This document shows positions 1 through 7,855 of a stretch of DNA of 51,711 bases, one piece after another. The stretch lies in contig JAISWI010000052.1 of the NCBI GenBank assembly GCA_031270865.1, positions 1 through 51,711 of the forward strand, written 5' to 3'. The position numbers and the translations under genes are program-made. The stretch comes from Oscillospiraceae bacterium (GTDB lineage Bacteria > Bacillota > Clostridia > Christensenellales > Aristaeellaceae). The first letter of the stretch is position 1. Each line of letters begins with the position of its first letter. Below the pieces are notes generated by a model. That model saw nothing but the letters and a program-made list of their open reading frames with translations, ran no database searches and was not told the DNA's origin.

Positions 1-23
1 CAATAAACCGTATTGAAATATTG

Positions 24-68
24 CGTCATTAAACTCTTGTTTTCTACGTCATTCGTGGTATAATGACG
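24..68 (+). promoter_or_regulatory. Promoter and operator of the Fic fragment
   Basis: A -35 box TTGTTT (37-42) and a -10 box TATAAT (59-64) are 16 bp apart. A perfect inverted repeat, CGTCATT (47-53) and AATGACG (62-68), overlaps the -10 box, and a third CGTCATT half-site lies at 24-30. This looks like the operator of an autoregulated gene. The gene downstream is truncated, so the regulator itself may be gone. Confidence 0.6.
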
Positions 69-97
69 ATGTAAAGTATGGCTTGGAGGTAAACGCC

Positions 98-274
98 ATG
101 AGGTTGTTTGATTATAACGAGTCCCCTCTGGCTTTGTTGACGCCCGACGTCGTGTCGATGGTTGCGGACATCCATGAACACAAAGGACGGCAGGGGCTGT
201 TCATCGAAGCGCACGCGGACGCGCTCAAACACCAGACTCACCTGCGTAGGTATGGGGGAACGACAATTCGTTGA
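98..274 (+). pseudogene. Fic family protein, N-terminal fragment
   Basis: This is a 58-residue remnant. It starts at the ATG at 98, 8 nt after GGAGG (85-89). Residues such as LLTPDVVSMVADIHEHKG and GLFIEAHADAL match the N-terminal helical region found before the Fic domain in Fic/DOC proteins, which transfer AMP or other phosphate groups to target proteins. The catalytic HPFxxGNGR loop is absent, because the frame breaks after about 50 residues and ends at 274. The promoter is still intact. The fragment sits in the integrative element that ends at the tRNA-Pro. The family call rests on remembered N-terminal similarity and is moderately certain; loss of function is certain if it is right. Confidence 0.6.
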
Positions 275-355
275 ATTGGGCGAGTTGCCAAGCCTTAACC
301 AGCGCTACCAGCAGTTCCCGATTCGGAATGACAGCGATGTTTATTGAAAAATGTG

Positions 356-384
356 TTGCAAATGTAAGCGCAATTGCGTATACT
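356..384 (+). promoter_or_regulatory. Promoter with palindromic operator for relB-yafQ
   Basis: TTGCAA (356-361) and TATACT (379-384) are 17 bp apart. The spacer contains the perfect 10-bp palindrome CGCAATTGCG (369-378). Antitoxins of the RelB/DinJ type repress their own operon by binding palindromes at the promoter, so this is the likely operator. The predicted start site, about 391, leaves only a very short leader before the ribosome binding site. Confidence 0.75.
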
Positions 385-403
385 GTTACTGGGAGGGATG
401 AAC

Positions 404-706
404 ATGCCGAAAACCGCCAGCCTTAACCTCCGTCTGCAGCCGCAGTTGAAGCGCGAAGCCGAAACGTTATTCTCGGCGATCGGTCTAACGATGTCCGACG
501 CGTTCACATTGTTCCTGCACCAAGCCATACAAGAAGGCGGTCTGCCGTTCACTCCGCATTTGGTCGGGTACAACGCAGATACGCTTGCGGCTATGCGGGA
601 AGCAAAGGACGTTGCTCGCGGCGTGATTCCAGCGAAGACATACCACAGTGTGCGTGAAATGGCCGATGATCTGGACGCGGAGGAAGCGGGTGATGTGGAA
701 TGCTAA
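404..706 (+). CDS. relB: RelB/DinJ family antitoxin
   Basis: This is a 100-residue antitoxin of a type II toxin-antitoxin pair. It neutralises the RelE/YafQ toxin encoded directly downstream and should repress the operon. The N-terminus MPKTASLNLRLQPQLKREAE is the ribbon-helix-helix DNA-binding segment typical of RelB/DinJ, followed by GLTMSDAFTLFLHQA; the acidic C-terminus (DDLDAEEAGDVE) is the usual toxin-binding tail. The ATG at 404 is chosen because GGGAGG (391-396) lies 7 nt upstream; ATG 398 is too close. The 3' end overlaps the toxin start by 7 bases, which indicates translational coupling. The gene lies inside a decaying integrative element, where such pairs often persist. Confidence 0.9.
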   Translation: MPKTASLNLRLQPQLKREAETLFSAIGLTMSDAFTLFLHQAIQEGGLPFTPHLVGYNADTLAAMREAKDVARGVIPAKTYHSVREMADDLDAEEAGDVEC

Positions 707-978
707 CTCTGCGCGTCACTGGCCAGTTCAAGCGTGACCGAAAGTTGGCGGCAAAGCGCAGGCTGAATATCCAATTGCTTGACCAAGTGATTATGACGCT
801 GTTGGAAGAAAAACCCTTGCCGACTTCGATGCGTGATCATTCGTTGGGCGGCGCTTATAGCGGTTATCGCGAGTGCCACTTACAGCCGGATTGGATACTG
901 ATGTATTACGTAGAACGCGATAACCTCGTCCTTGTTGCTTATCGCACGGGTACGCACGCAGACCTGCGTCTTGAATGA
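700..978 (+). CDS. yafQ: YafQ/RelE family mRNA interferase toxin
   Basis: This 92-residue toxin is full length for the family. YafQ toxins cleave mRNA in the ribosomal A site. The C-terminal half carries the family signature: YRECHLQPDWILMYYV (about residues 53-68), then VLVAYRTGTHADL, which includes the conserved His and Asp/Glu residues of YafQ catalysis. The start codon overlaps the end of the antitoxin gene, so the pair is co-translated from the promoter at 356-384. I see no frame damage, in contrast to the neighbouring element genes. What I infer is that the pair is active and has stabilised the remnant; the family assignment itself is strong. Confidence 0.9.
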   Translation: MLTLRVTGQFKRDRKLAAKRRLNIQLLDQVIMTLLEEKPLPTSMRDHSLGGAYSGYRECHLQPDWILMYYVERDNLVLVAYRTGTHADLRLE

Positions 979-1516
979 TTGCGGACACAGTCATGTTGTT
1001 ATTGACAGTACCGTTTTGGTACATATAATAAAAGGATAGGCTTCCCAACACCTCCCTGCGGTGATGCGTAAGGTGTCCTATGGGGAGACGTTTGTACAGT
1101 GTAGGAGACTTGGCGCGTCGTAAATATTTTTGGCGTGGCGATATACATATTGGAGCGTAAATGTTCTGTAAGCGCGTGGAAACTATAGAAACTAACGTTA
1201 GAATACAGGGGATTGGGAGTGGTTTATTGGCGTTTAGACACACAACAATGAAGCATCATAAAGGTAACAGATGATCTATGGCTGTGCGCGTCTCAAAGAG
1301 ACACGAACCATCCCGGTTACAATCATACGAACGACCGCTCAGGATACCGCTGGATTCCGCTTTCATCATACGCAATCTGTGATATCGTCCCGGTCATTCG
1401 ACATGCGGTAATGCTTTTCTCCCACAAGCGACACGTTACGACGGCTTCGAATACATACAAGAGAGTGTGTATATAATATAGGTGGACCCCAATTATGTGA
1501 AGGAGGACGCTGTCTA
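979..1516. other. Gap with an orphan promoter, no gene recognised
   Basis: No convincing gene is visible here. The stretch holds the consensus promoter at 1002-1029 and, further on, a -10-like TATAAT at 1472-1477 just upstream of the next gene. A short frame from ATG 1063 codes for only 19 residues. Pieces such as ACACC and GGTGT near 1050-1080 could pair as RNA. Confidence 0.5.
1002..1029 (+). promoter_or_regulatory. Orphan consensus promoter with spacer inverted repeat
   Basis: TTGACA (1002-1007) and TATAAT (1024-1029) match consensus, with a 16-bp spacer. The spacer itself contains the perfect inverted repeat GTACC-GTTTT-GGTAC (1008-1022), which looks like a repressor site placed between the two boxes. 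No gene starts in the next 450 bases, so the controlled gene has probably been lost, or the product is a small RNA. Confidence 0.7.
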
Positions 1517-1753
1517 ATGCATCAGCGGCGGGAGTACGTACGGGACTACAACAGGAGAAACTATGATCGACTGAGCCTGATTATCCCCAAGGGGCAGAGG
1601 CTTTTGATCGACCGCGCGGCCGCTAACGCTGGCGAATCACTCAACGCGTACCTCATCCGGTCGTTGCTGGACAAGCTCGGTCTGGACGCGTGGCCAGAGT
1701 TGGGCGAAGCTGACCAATCGGACGCGACGGAGAGGGCTTTTGCTCAAAATTGA
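1517..1753 (+). CDS. Small ribbon-helix-helix type DNA-binding protein
   Basis: This 78-residue protein has the pattern RLSLIIPKGQRLLIDRAAA then GESLNAYLIRSLLDKLG, typical of Arc/MetJ-like ribbon-helix-helix proteins in Clostridia: a strand, two helices and an acidic tail. Such proteins act as antitoxins or as small repressors in mobile elements. A ribosome binding site, AAGGAGGA, lies at 1499-1506, and a -10-like TATAAT at 1472-1477. No toxin gene follows, so an antitoxin role is unproven. The structure is credible but the partner and the target site are unknown. Confidence 0.7.
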   Translation: MHQRREYVRDYNRRNYDRLSLIIPKGQRLLIDRAAANAGESLNAYLIRSLLDKLGLDAWPELGEADQSDATERAFAQN

Positions 1754-1995
1754 GCGAAAGCGCGAGCGGTCATGGTTGTGTAAGTTGTTGAAGAAAGACG
1801 GGATTCCCCCGCTGGTCGAACGGAGCGAGACGCTCTCGCCGGTTGCTTCGGCATAACCCACAGCGGGTAGATATCGCGGCGGCGTGGGTATCTGGCTTGC
1901 CGATACTCATACCCCGCGCGTCGAAGGCCCCGTGCCAAAACACATGACAGGAGAGGGGACAGGATACAATATAACATGTATATGGAGGCACGCAA

Positions 1996-2350
1996 ATGGA
2001 AACGGCATCGGCAGTGTTCGAAGATCGGCAGATTCGCCGGGTATGGAACAAGACTGCTGGGACGCTCTGAGCGGTTGACCCGGCTTGGATATGGTAACCC
2101 TCCCAATATCAACGCCAAATCGTCTTATTGCGCTGGAAACGTAATAAGACGTATTGGTGTTAGTCCGCCAGTCAATGCATATGATCTGAACGAAGCACAG
2201 GCAATATTCATCGCGTCGTTACTGGACAACAATGAGCTCGTCCTTGACTTCAAGAAGATGCTGGCGCACATCCGATTCGTGACAGTAGTGACAGATGCTC
2301 TACGACACTCGCTCTGCGGGTTCGTCCTGTTCTTTACCCCGAGCCTTTGA
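1996..2350 (+). pseudogene. Phage antirepressor (BRO/Rha-like) remnants
   Basis: Two pieces remain. The first begins at ATG 1996 after TGGAGG (1982-1987) and reads METASAVFEDRQIRRVWNKT before a TGA at 2068-2070; this resembles the N-terminus of BRO-family antirepressors. The second, in another frame around 2165-2290, contains AYDLNEAQAIFIASLLDNNE, which resembles the conserved segment of Rha/antirepressor proteins. The middle is missing or scrambled. Such proteins control lysogeny switches, which fits the integrase downstream. Both calls rest on short matches, so confidence is moderate. Confidence 0.45.
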
Positions 2351-2442
2351 CTTCAGGTTCTCGAACCGGTGCAGTCCCAATTATCTCCTTGCGGTTTGAT
2401 TTCTGTTATGGTATTATACTTATGTTTAATCTCCACACGACT

Positions 2443-2478
2443 GGGGACCAAGTGCGCTCGCCCGCGCATTGGGTCCCC
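2443..2478 (+). promoter_or_regulatory. Strong hairpin in the integrase leader
   Basis: GGGGACC (2443-2449) pairs with GGTCCCC (2472-2478), and the inner arms AAGTGCGC and GCGCATTG add about 7 more pairs around the loop TCGCCC. A -10-like TATACT lies at 2415-2420, so the hairpin would sit near the 5' end of a leader of about 260 nt before the integrase. It is not followed by a U-run. It may regulate or protect the message. Confidence 0.55.
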
Positions 2479-2690
2479 GTATTGTTTATGTGGCCAGAAT
2501 GACGCAACGATTCGGCAACAAGCAGTATATCCATAGGGTTATGATTTCGGCAAGTGATGACACCTTGCCCATTGACACACTCATCGCCCATCAAGTAGAA
2601 TACTGTTTGGCTGAATCTATACCCACGAACGGAGTTAAGGACGCGATTTGCCGCGCCTTGCTCACGTTCGTTTTGTTTTTGGGGGAGCGC

Positions 2691-3797
2691 ATGGACTGCA
2701 AGAAATGCAACGGGGCCTTGGTGACCGGAGCGGATTTCTGCCATCACTGCGGCGCAAAGCAGACGCGCGAGGTATCCAAGCGCAAACGCGCGAACGGTCA
2801 AGGCACTGTCTACAAGGTGGGCAGGACTTACCGCGCCGAAGTGACGGTTGGATTCCACGACGACGGGCGGCATATTCGCCGCGTCAAGGGCGGCTTCGCC
2901 ACAAAGAAGGAAGCCTATGACTATTTGCCCAGCCTAAAGAATGTGTTGCCCCAAAAGCTATCGAACATAACTTTCGCCAAACTCTATGAGGATTGGTTGA
3001 AGATGTACGAGGATCGCATCTCCAAGACGACGCGCGGCTGCTACGCGGCAGCGATGAATCATTATAAACCGTTGCATATTCAAAGCTTTGTCTCAATTAA
3101 TACAGAGCACCTTCAGCAGTGCGTGGACGCCGAAGCGGAAGGCAAGCCGCTGGGCATCCGCACGCGCGAGAACATGAAGGCTCTTGCTGGGCTTATGTAT
3201 AAATACGCGCGGCAGGTAAATATTTGCGATAAGAATTATGCTCAATTCATATATGTGGGCAAGCGCGAGGATACCGAGCAGGAACCCTTTACGAGAGCGG
3301 AAGTAGAGTCGATCCGCAAAGCGGCGGGCGTGGTGCCGTACGCCGACTATATTCTATGCCTGATCTATACAGGATACCGCCCGACCGAATTGTTCCAGTT
3401 GACGCGCGAATCTTATAACGCGGAATATAACTATCTTATCGGCGGCATCAAGACCGACGCTGGCAAGAACCGGATCGTACCCGTATCGCCGAAGATCGAG
3501 GCTATCGTCCGCGAACGCGCTTCATCGGGCGGACAGTATCTGTTCCCGCGAGTGAACGGTGAGATTATGACGCTGAATTACTTTAGAGACGCGATATATT
3601 ATGGTGTGCTAAAAACCATCGGCGTACGCGCGTTAACTCCGTACAGCTGTCGGCACACATTCGCGACACTTATGAAGGACGTGACCGCGCCAGAAGTGGA
3701 CAAGGCAAAGCTTATGGGTCATGAAGACTACAATATGACAAAGCATTACACGCACAGCAACATATCGTCCCTGCGCAAGATTACCGATAGTATATAA
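2691..3797 (+). CDS. Tyrosine site-specific integrase with N-terminal zinc ribbon
   Basis: This 368-residue integrase catalyses insertion and excision of the element at its attachment site. An N-terminal zinc ribbon (two CxxC pairs, residues 3-6 and 17-20) precedes the AP2-like arm-binding segment (RANGQGTVYKVGRTYRAEV), the core-binding SAM-like domain, and the catalytic domain. Catalytic residues visible are R230 (TGYRPTEL), K254, R321 (YSCRHTFA), H344 (MGHEDY) and the nucleophile Y353 (KHYTH). The first histidine of the HxxR box is Tyr318, a variant. The frame is open upstream to 2469, but ATG 2691 follows GGGGGAG (2681-2687) and starts exactly at the zinc ribbon. The gene is intact and points into the 3' end of tRNA-Pro. 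Confidence 0.92.
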   Translation: MDCKKCNGALVTGADFCHHCGAKQTREVSKRKRANGQGTVYKVGRTYRAEVTVGFHDDGRHIRRVKGGFATKKEAYDYLPSLKNVLPQKLSNITFAKLYEDWLKMYEDRISKTTRGCYAAAMNHYKPLHIQSFVSINTEHLQQCVDAEAEGKPLGIRTRENMKALAGLMYKYARQVNICDKNYAQFIYVGKREDTEQEPFTRAEVESIRKAAGVVPYADYILCLIYTGYRPTELFQLTRESYNAEYNYLIGGIKTDAGKNRIVPVSPKIEAIVRERASSGGQYLFPRVNGEIMTLNYFRDAIYYGVLKTIGVRALTPYSCRHTFATLMKDVTAPEVDKAKLMGHEDYNMTKHYTHSNISSLRKITDSI

Positions 3798-3912
3798 TCG
3801 TTAAGTGGTAATAAAGTGGTAGTAGGAGTGGTAACCGCAGTGGTAACGGGAGAGGATTTTAGAGTATGCTGGAGTACTTTTGGTAATTTCAGCGGAGCGG
3901 GGGCAAAGAAAA

Positions 3913-3945
3913 AACCTAGCGGAATGGCCATTCCGCTAGGTTTTT
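3913..3945. terminator. Bidirectional terminator between integrase and tRNA-Pro
   Basis: AACCTAGCGGAAT and ATTCCGCTAGGTT flank the loop GGCC, a 13-bp perfect stem. T-run follows on the plus strand (3941-3945), and an A-run precedes it (3908-3914), giving a T-run on the minus strand too. It can end both the integrase transcript and the tRNA transcript. Confidence 0.9.
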
Positions 3946-3946
3946 C

Positions 3947-4023
3947 TGGTCTGGGTGGCGAGATTCGAACTCGCGGCCTCTTGAACCCCATTCAAGCACG
4001 CTACCAAACTGCGCCACACCCAG
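3947..4023 (-). tRNA. tRNA-Pro (anticodon GGG)
   Basis: The minus strand folds as a cloverleaf: acceptor stem CTGGGTG with CACCCAG, discriminator A and an encoded CCA (3947-3949). The anticodon stem CTTGA/TCAAG encloses the loop ATGGGGT, giving T33 and anticodon GGG with G37, as in proline tRNAs. The T arm has GTTCGAATC. It reads proline codon CCC (and CCU). Its 3' end faces the integrase gene 150 bp away, the classic arrangement for an attachment site. Confidence 0.95.
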
Positions 4024-4034
4024 GTACATTGGCT

Positions 4035-4063
4035 AGTATACTACAGCTTCAGCCAATATGCAA
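4035..4063 (-). promoter_or_regulatory. Promoter of tRNA-Pro
   Basis: On the minus strand, TTGCAT (4063-4058) and TATACT (4040-4035) are 17 bp apart, placing the start a few bases before the mature tRNA 5' end at 4023. Confidence 0.75.
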
Positions 4064-6013
4064 GCGTAAAATTAAACAATTCGGCGGGGAGCTGACTGGG
4101 TTATAGTTTGGATAATATAGATTCACCGCAAAGCCGTGTAATCAAAGCGGGGGTGGTAATCACAAAGCGTCTCAGAGGTAGAAATACACGAACTTTGGAT
4201 TGTCACGCCTTGGCTGGGCAAATTATAAATAAGGAAACGTTTGGGCATGCGAAAAAGGTGGCGCCTAGTCAGGTGGCACCGTTTACTTTATATGGCGTAA
4301 AAGGTTGGAGAAGAATGAGATTCAGGCACTCAAAGAATTGCCTATAAGGAGATCCTAGAGTGTTTGGATATGCATTACATAAATGACAAGGTATGGATGA
4401 AACACGATGATTGCAACCTTGCCTCGCCATACAATGGGCAGTTGCATCTTCCTTTGCTATCAATAGACAAATCATTGCCCAGGCGGTAATCAGGGAAGAT
4501 ATTTACCTCTGCGCACATCTCCTAAGTTCAACTATAAGTATGCCCGACAGCTCCCGTATGGCTTTCTCGCATAATTTCCTGTGCCAATAGTCTAATATAG
4601 CGGTCGTGAAGCCCCGCTCCGCGTAAAACTCTTTCATGCGCTGTGCACCCACACGTGTTCTTGTATCATCCGCAACCAATTCGCTACTCGATATTCGTTT
4701 GCCAATCCTCGCGTATCTATTCGTACACCTTTAATCCACTTGAGATGCATTATACAGCTATAGCATAACAAATAATTCTTTAATAAGACCAATTTCCTTC
4801 TTTTTTAAGTCAAATAATATTTTATAAAGCATTACTTTAACAATTTCTTCTGATGCTCTCTATTTTATCGATAAATACATCAGGGGTTGGGATTTTTTGT
4901 AGTGCCTTAAAAATTCAGTTATGGGCATCTCTATTCCCAGCTTACCCGTCAGATATTCACTCCTTAGATTATAACATTTTCTTACGATCGCTTAGAATTG
5001 CATATACCCTTGGATCAACTTGCAGATCATTATAGTTATGATTTTCGATCAACATATCATAGACACTTATTCCAAACACCCCGCAGTCATAAATATTATT
5101 TTCGATATGATTAAATTCGGATATGTTTTTCGAGGACAAATAATCACTTATATCAGCTTTTAACAAGTTCATGGTATATCTCACGCTCTCCTGATAACTC
5201 AGAAATAACAACCCGCCTCTATGTTAGAGCAGGTAATCGTCAGATATAAATTGTAGTTTATACGCTTTTTCCATGTCTTGATACGAAACCATTTGATCAT
5301 CAAAATGTGCGTTAACATAAAGTCTTTTGTTAGAAACGCATTTATTAAACCATCACAGCCATAAAAATATAGTTTATGTAAGGAATGTCTAGCATTTATG
5401 AAAAATCCATTGAATATGCCATATATATAATACCGCATATTCAGCATTCTTTTCAGAAATTGTACGATCCCATATCTAACGAATATGTCTATAGTATCTC
5501 GCTTAATCACTTGACTATAGATAAATGGGCATCTAAATGCAACTTTATACTTTGGCCAAAAATCCAGAACTGACACTTCCCTAATCCATCATTATTCGAT
5601 AGGAACAATTATATATAATTACTGTACAGCCAATCAAATATCTCCGTTTTATTATTTAGTATTGAAAGTATATTCGCGTGCCATGTTCATGATGTAGTTG
5701 ATAGCATACAATTGGGTAAATAAAGTTTGATTTCCATAATATTGCCTCATTTTTAACTTTCGCACTGGATTGATGTGTCGTTCAGCACATATTATTTGCA
5801 TTATTGGTCTATAAAACCTATAACGAATGAATACCTACTATATCTCACTTGAGTCATAGAATCCGTAGGCAAATCCTAATTAATCAGCAATTATTCAATA
5901 GTTTTTGCATAATCATCAGAAAATAGTCAAAACTTTTATTTCATTCCATTTAATCTCTGTATAAACGCTGGCAATCTGATCAATTAAAATAGGCTTACAA
6001 GTTATCGAAAACT
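4064..6013. other. AT-rich island with decayed sequence
   Basis: Apart from the possible frameshifted gene at 4969-5576, I see no genes here. From about 4,500 the base composition shifts sharply to AT, unlike the CG-rich codon use on both sides. This indicates foreign DNA inserted or left behind between tRNA-Pro and the truncated permease. The boundary at about 6030 lies inside the permease coding sequence. Confidence 0.7.
4969..5576 (-). pseudogene. AT-rich unrecognised gene with one frameshift
   Basis: Two minus-strand frames overlap: one runs from 5576 to 5199 and the next from 5211 to 4969. A one-base shift near 5205 would join them into a protein of about 200 residues. The second part (KADISDYLSSKNISEFNHIE) has normal-looking composition. 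I do not recognise a family. A transferred, now broken gene is the simplest reading, but chance frames in AT-rich DNA cannot be excluded. Confidence 0.3.
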
Positions 6014-6787
6014 TTATCGCCAGATTAAGGGCAATTCTTGTATTTTACAGGTCATGATGTCGGTGTTCTCATTTACCAATATCTCGCGCAATATTAGCTG
6101 CAGCGGGTATCTACTTCGCGTACGAAGGAATATCATCGCGTCAAACCACGCGTTCCAATGGCCAACGCCATAGAAAAGCGCCATAACCGCCACCGTCGCC
6201 ATTGACAACGGCAGAACGATCCGGAACAGTATGACGATATCATTCGCGCCGTCCATCCTCGCGGATTCCTCCAGGCTGGAGGGAATACCCGCGAACGCCG
6301 AACGCATGATGATCAGGTTGTAAGCCGAAACAGCCCCGGGTATGACCAACGCCCACAGGTTATCGCCGATACCGATATAGTTATGTAAAAACAAGTATCG
6401 TGGAATCATACCGCCGCCGAAGTACATCGTAAAGATAATCATGAACATCATTGCGCTGCGGATCGCGAATTGCTTGCGCGAGAGAATGTAAGCCCCAAGC
6501 GAAGTCATAAGGATATTAAGCGTCGTGCCGCCAGCGACTACGATAAGGGTATTCCTGTACCCAGTCAGGATGTTGGGATTGCGGAACACCAACTCGAACG
6601 CCTTCAGCGTAAAACCGCCCTTGGGCCAAAGCAGCGCTCCCCGGTGTCCAATCAGTGCGCCGGGCATTGAAGTAGCGCCGGCGATTACATGAACAAATGG
6701 ATATAACGTGATAATAGTCAGTGCGATGAGGAAAAGCGCGTTGATGATATCGAATACCTTCTCGCCCGCAGTCCTGCGCGTAACCAT
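6014..6787 (-). pseudogene. Sugar ABC permease (LplC/YtcP type), C-terminus lost
   Basis: This is the second permease of a carbohydrate ABC importer. It spans about five membrane segments and the cytoplasmic EAA loop (LEESARMDGAND), which contacts the ATPase. The family is usually near 295 residues and ends in a YPFLQ...F..G motif; here homology stops after REILVNENTDIMT at about 6,045 and 11 unrelated residues follow to a stop at 6014. The break coincides with the start of the AT-rich island. The 5' end lies 17 bp after the partner permease. The missing last membrane helix makes function unlikely. Confidence 0.85.
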
Positions 6788-6804
6788 AACGAACGCTCCT
6801 TCCC

Positions 6805-7762
6805 TCAGAACAGGCTGGTTTCGTTGACCCTGCGGCTGATAAAGTTGGCGGATGTAAGGATTGCTAAGTTGATCACCGAACTAAACAATCCCACCGCTGA
6901 GGAAAAGCTGAAATCCTGCGCCCCGCCCAGGCCGTACCTGTAAACGAAGGTCGATATGACATCCGCCGTCTCATAGGTATTGGGATTGTACAACAGGATG
7001 ATCTTCTCGAATCCCACCGACATGACGCGCCCCCAACCGGAGCAGCAACATCGTCACAATGGTGGGCGTAATGCCCGGCAGCGTGATATGGATTGCCTGT
7101 GAGAGCCTGCCCGCGCCGTCTATGACCGCCGCTTCATATTGTTCCAAATCAATTGCGGTCAGCGCGGACAGGTACACGATCGATCCCCAACCTATTCCCT
7201 GCCAGATGTCGACGCCGATATAGATGGAGCGGAAGTACTCCGGCTGAAGCAGCAGGTTTCGCGCCCGCGCACCGGAAACCACGCTGATCAGTTGGGTCGC
7301 GACCCCGCGCCTGCCGAAGAAATCAATGATGATACCGCAAATAACCACAGTGGAGATAAAGTGGGGCAGGTATGTTATGGTCTGCACAACGCGTTTAAAC
7401 GGGCGCGACTTGACCTCGTTGAGCAGCAGCGCCAGTAAAATCGGCGCCGGAAATCCAAACAGAATCGAGTATACGCTGATGAGCAGCGTGTTGCGCAGCG
7501 TCCGGAAAAAGAACGGGCTTTCGAAATATGTTATGAAGTGCTTCAACCCTACCCATGGGCTTTGAGCGATGCCCGCGCCGACCCTATAATCCTTGAACGC
7601 CAGTATGACGCCGTACATCGGCCCATAATGGAAAAGCAGGAAGTATAAAGCGAGGGGCAACGCCATGATGTACAGCATGCGGTTGCGGGACAACTCGCGA
7701 CGGACACGCCGACCGACCGCGCGGGCGACCGACGCGTCGGCCTGTTGGATGGATCGAACCAT
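6805..7762 (-). pseudogene. Sugar ABC permease (LplB/YtcQ-partner type), frameshifted
   Basis: This is the first permease of the importer. The N-terminal part (7762 down to about 7035) contains the membrane core and EAA loop (YEAAVIDGAG). After LLLRLG the frame leaves the family sequence; the downstream frame resumes with MSVGFEKIILLYNP and ends at NETSLF, the correct C-terminus. The junction is a run of five C at 7030-7034 (G on the coding strand); removing one base restores LRLGRVMSVGFEK. The lesion is therefore a single-base insertion in a homopolymer, either real or a sequencing error. The damage in both adjoining genes favours real decay. Confidence 0.85.
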
Positions 7763-7816
7763 AAACCGCGCCTCCCTTACTGGAATTCAACGCGCGTCAA
7801 GTAGGCGCCAATACTA

Positions 7817-7842
7817 TCCGGGGGAGGCGTGTCTCCCCCGGA
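7817..7842 (-). terminator. Hairpin between binding-protein and permease genes
   Basis: TCCGGGGGAG and CTCCCCCGGA form a perfect 10-bp stem around GCGTGT. There is no T-run. It follows the binding-protein gene and precedes the permease, where such stem-loops stabilise the upstream message and dampen the downstream genes. Confidence 0.6.
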
Positions 7843-7855
7843 CAGCGTGAGCGAA

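Noticed and set aside
791-1243. 150-codon minus-strand frame over yafQ and its 3' flank
   Set aside because: It is antisense to the toxin gene and has no recognisable features.
2469-2690. Upstream start for the integrase
   Set aside because: The extension lies over the hairpin and lacks a ribosome site; the zinc ribbon begins exactly at ATG 2691.
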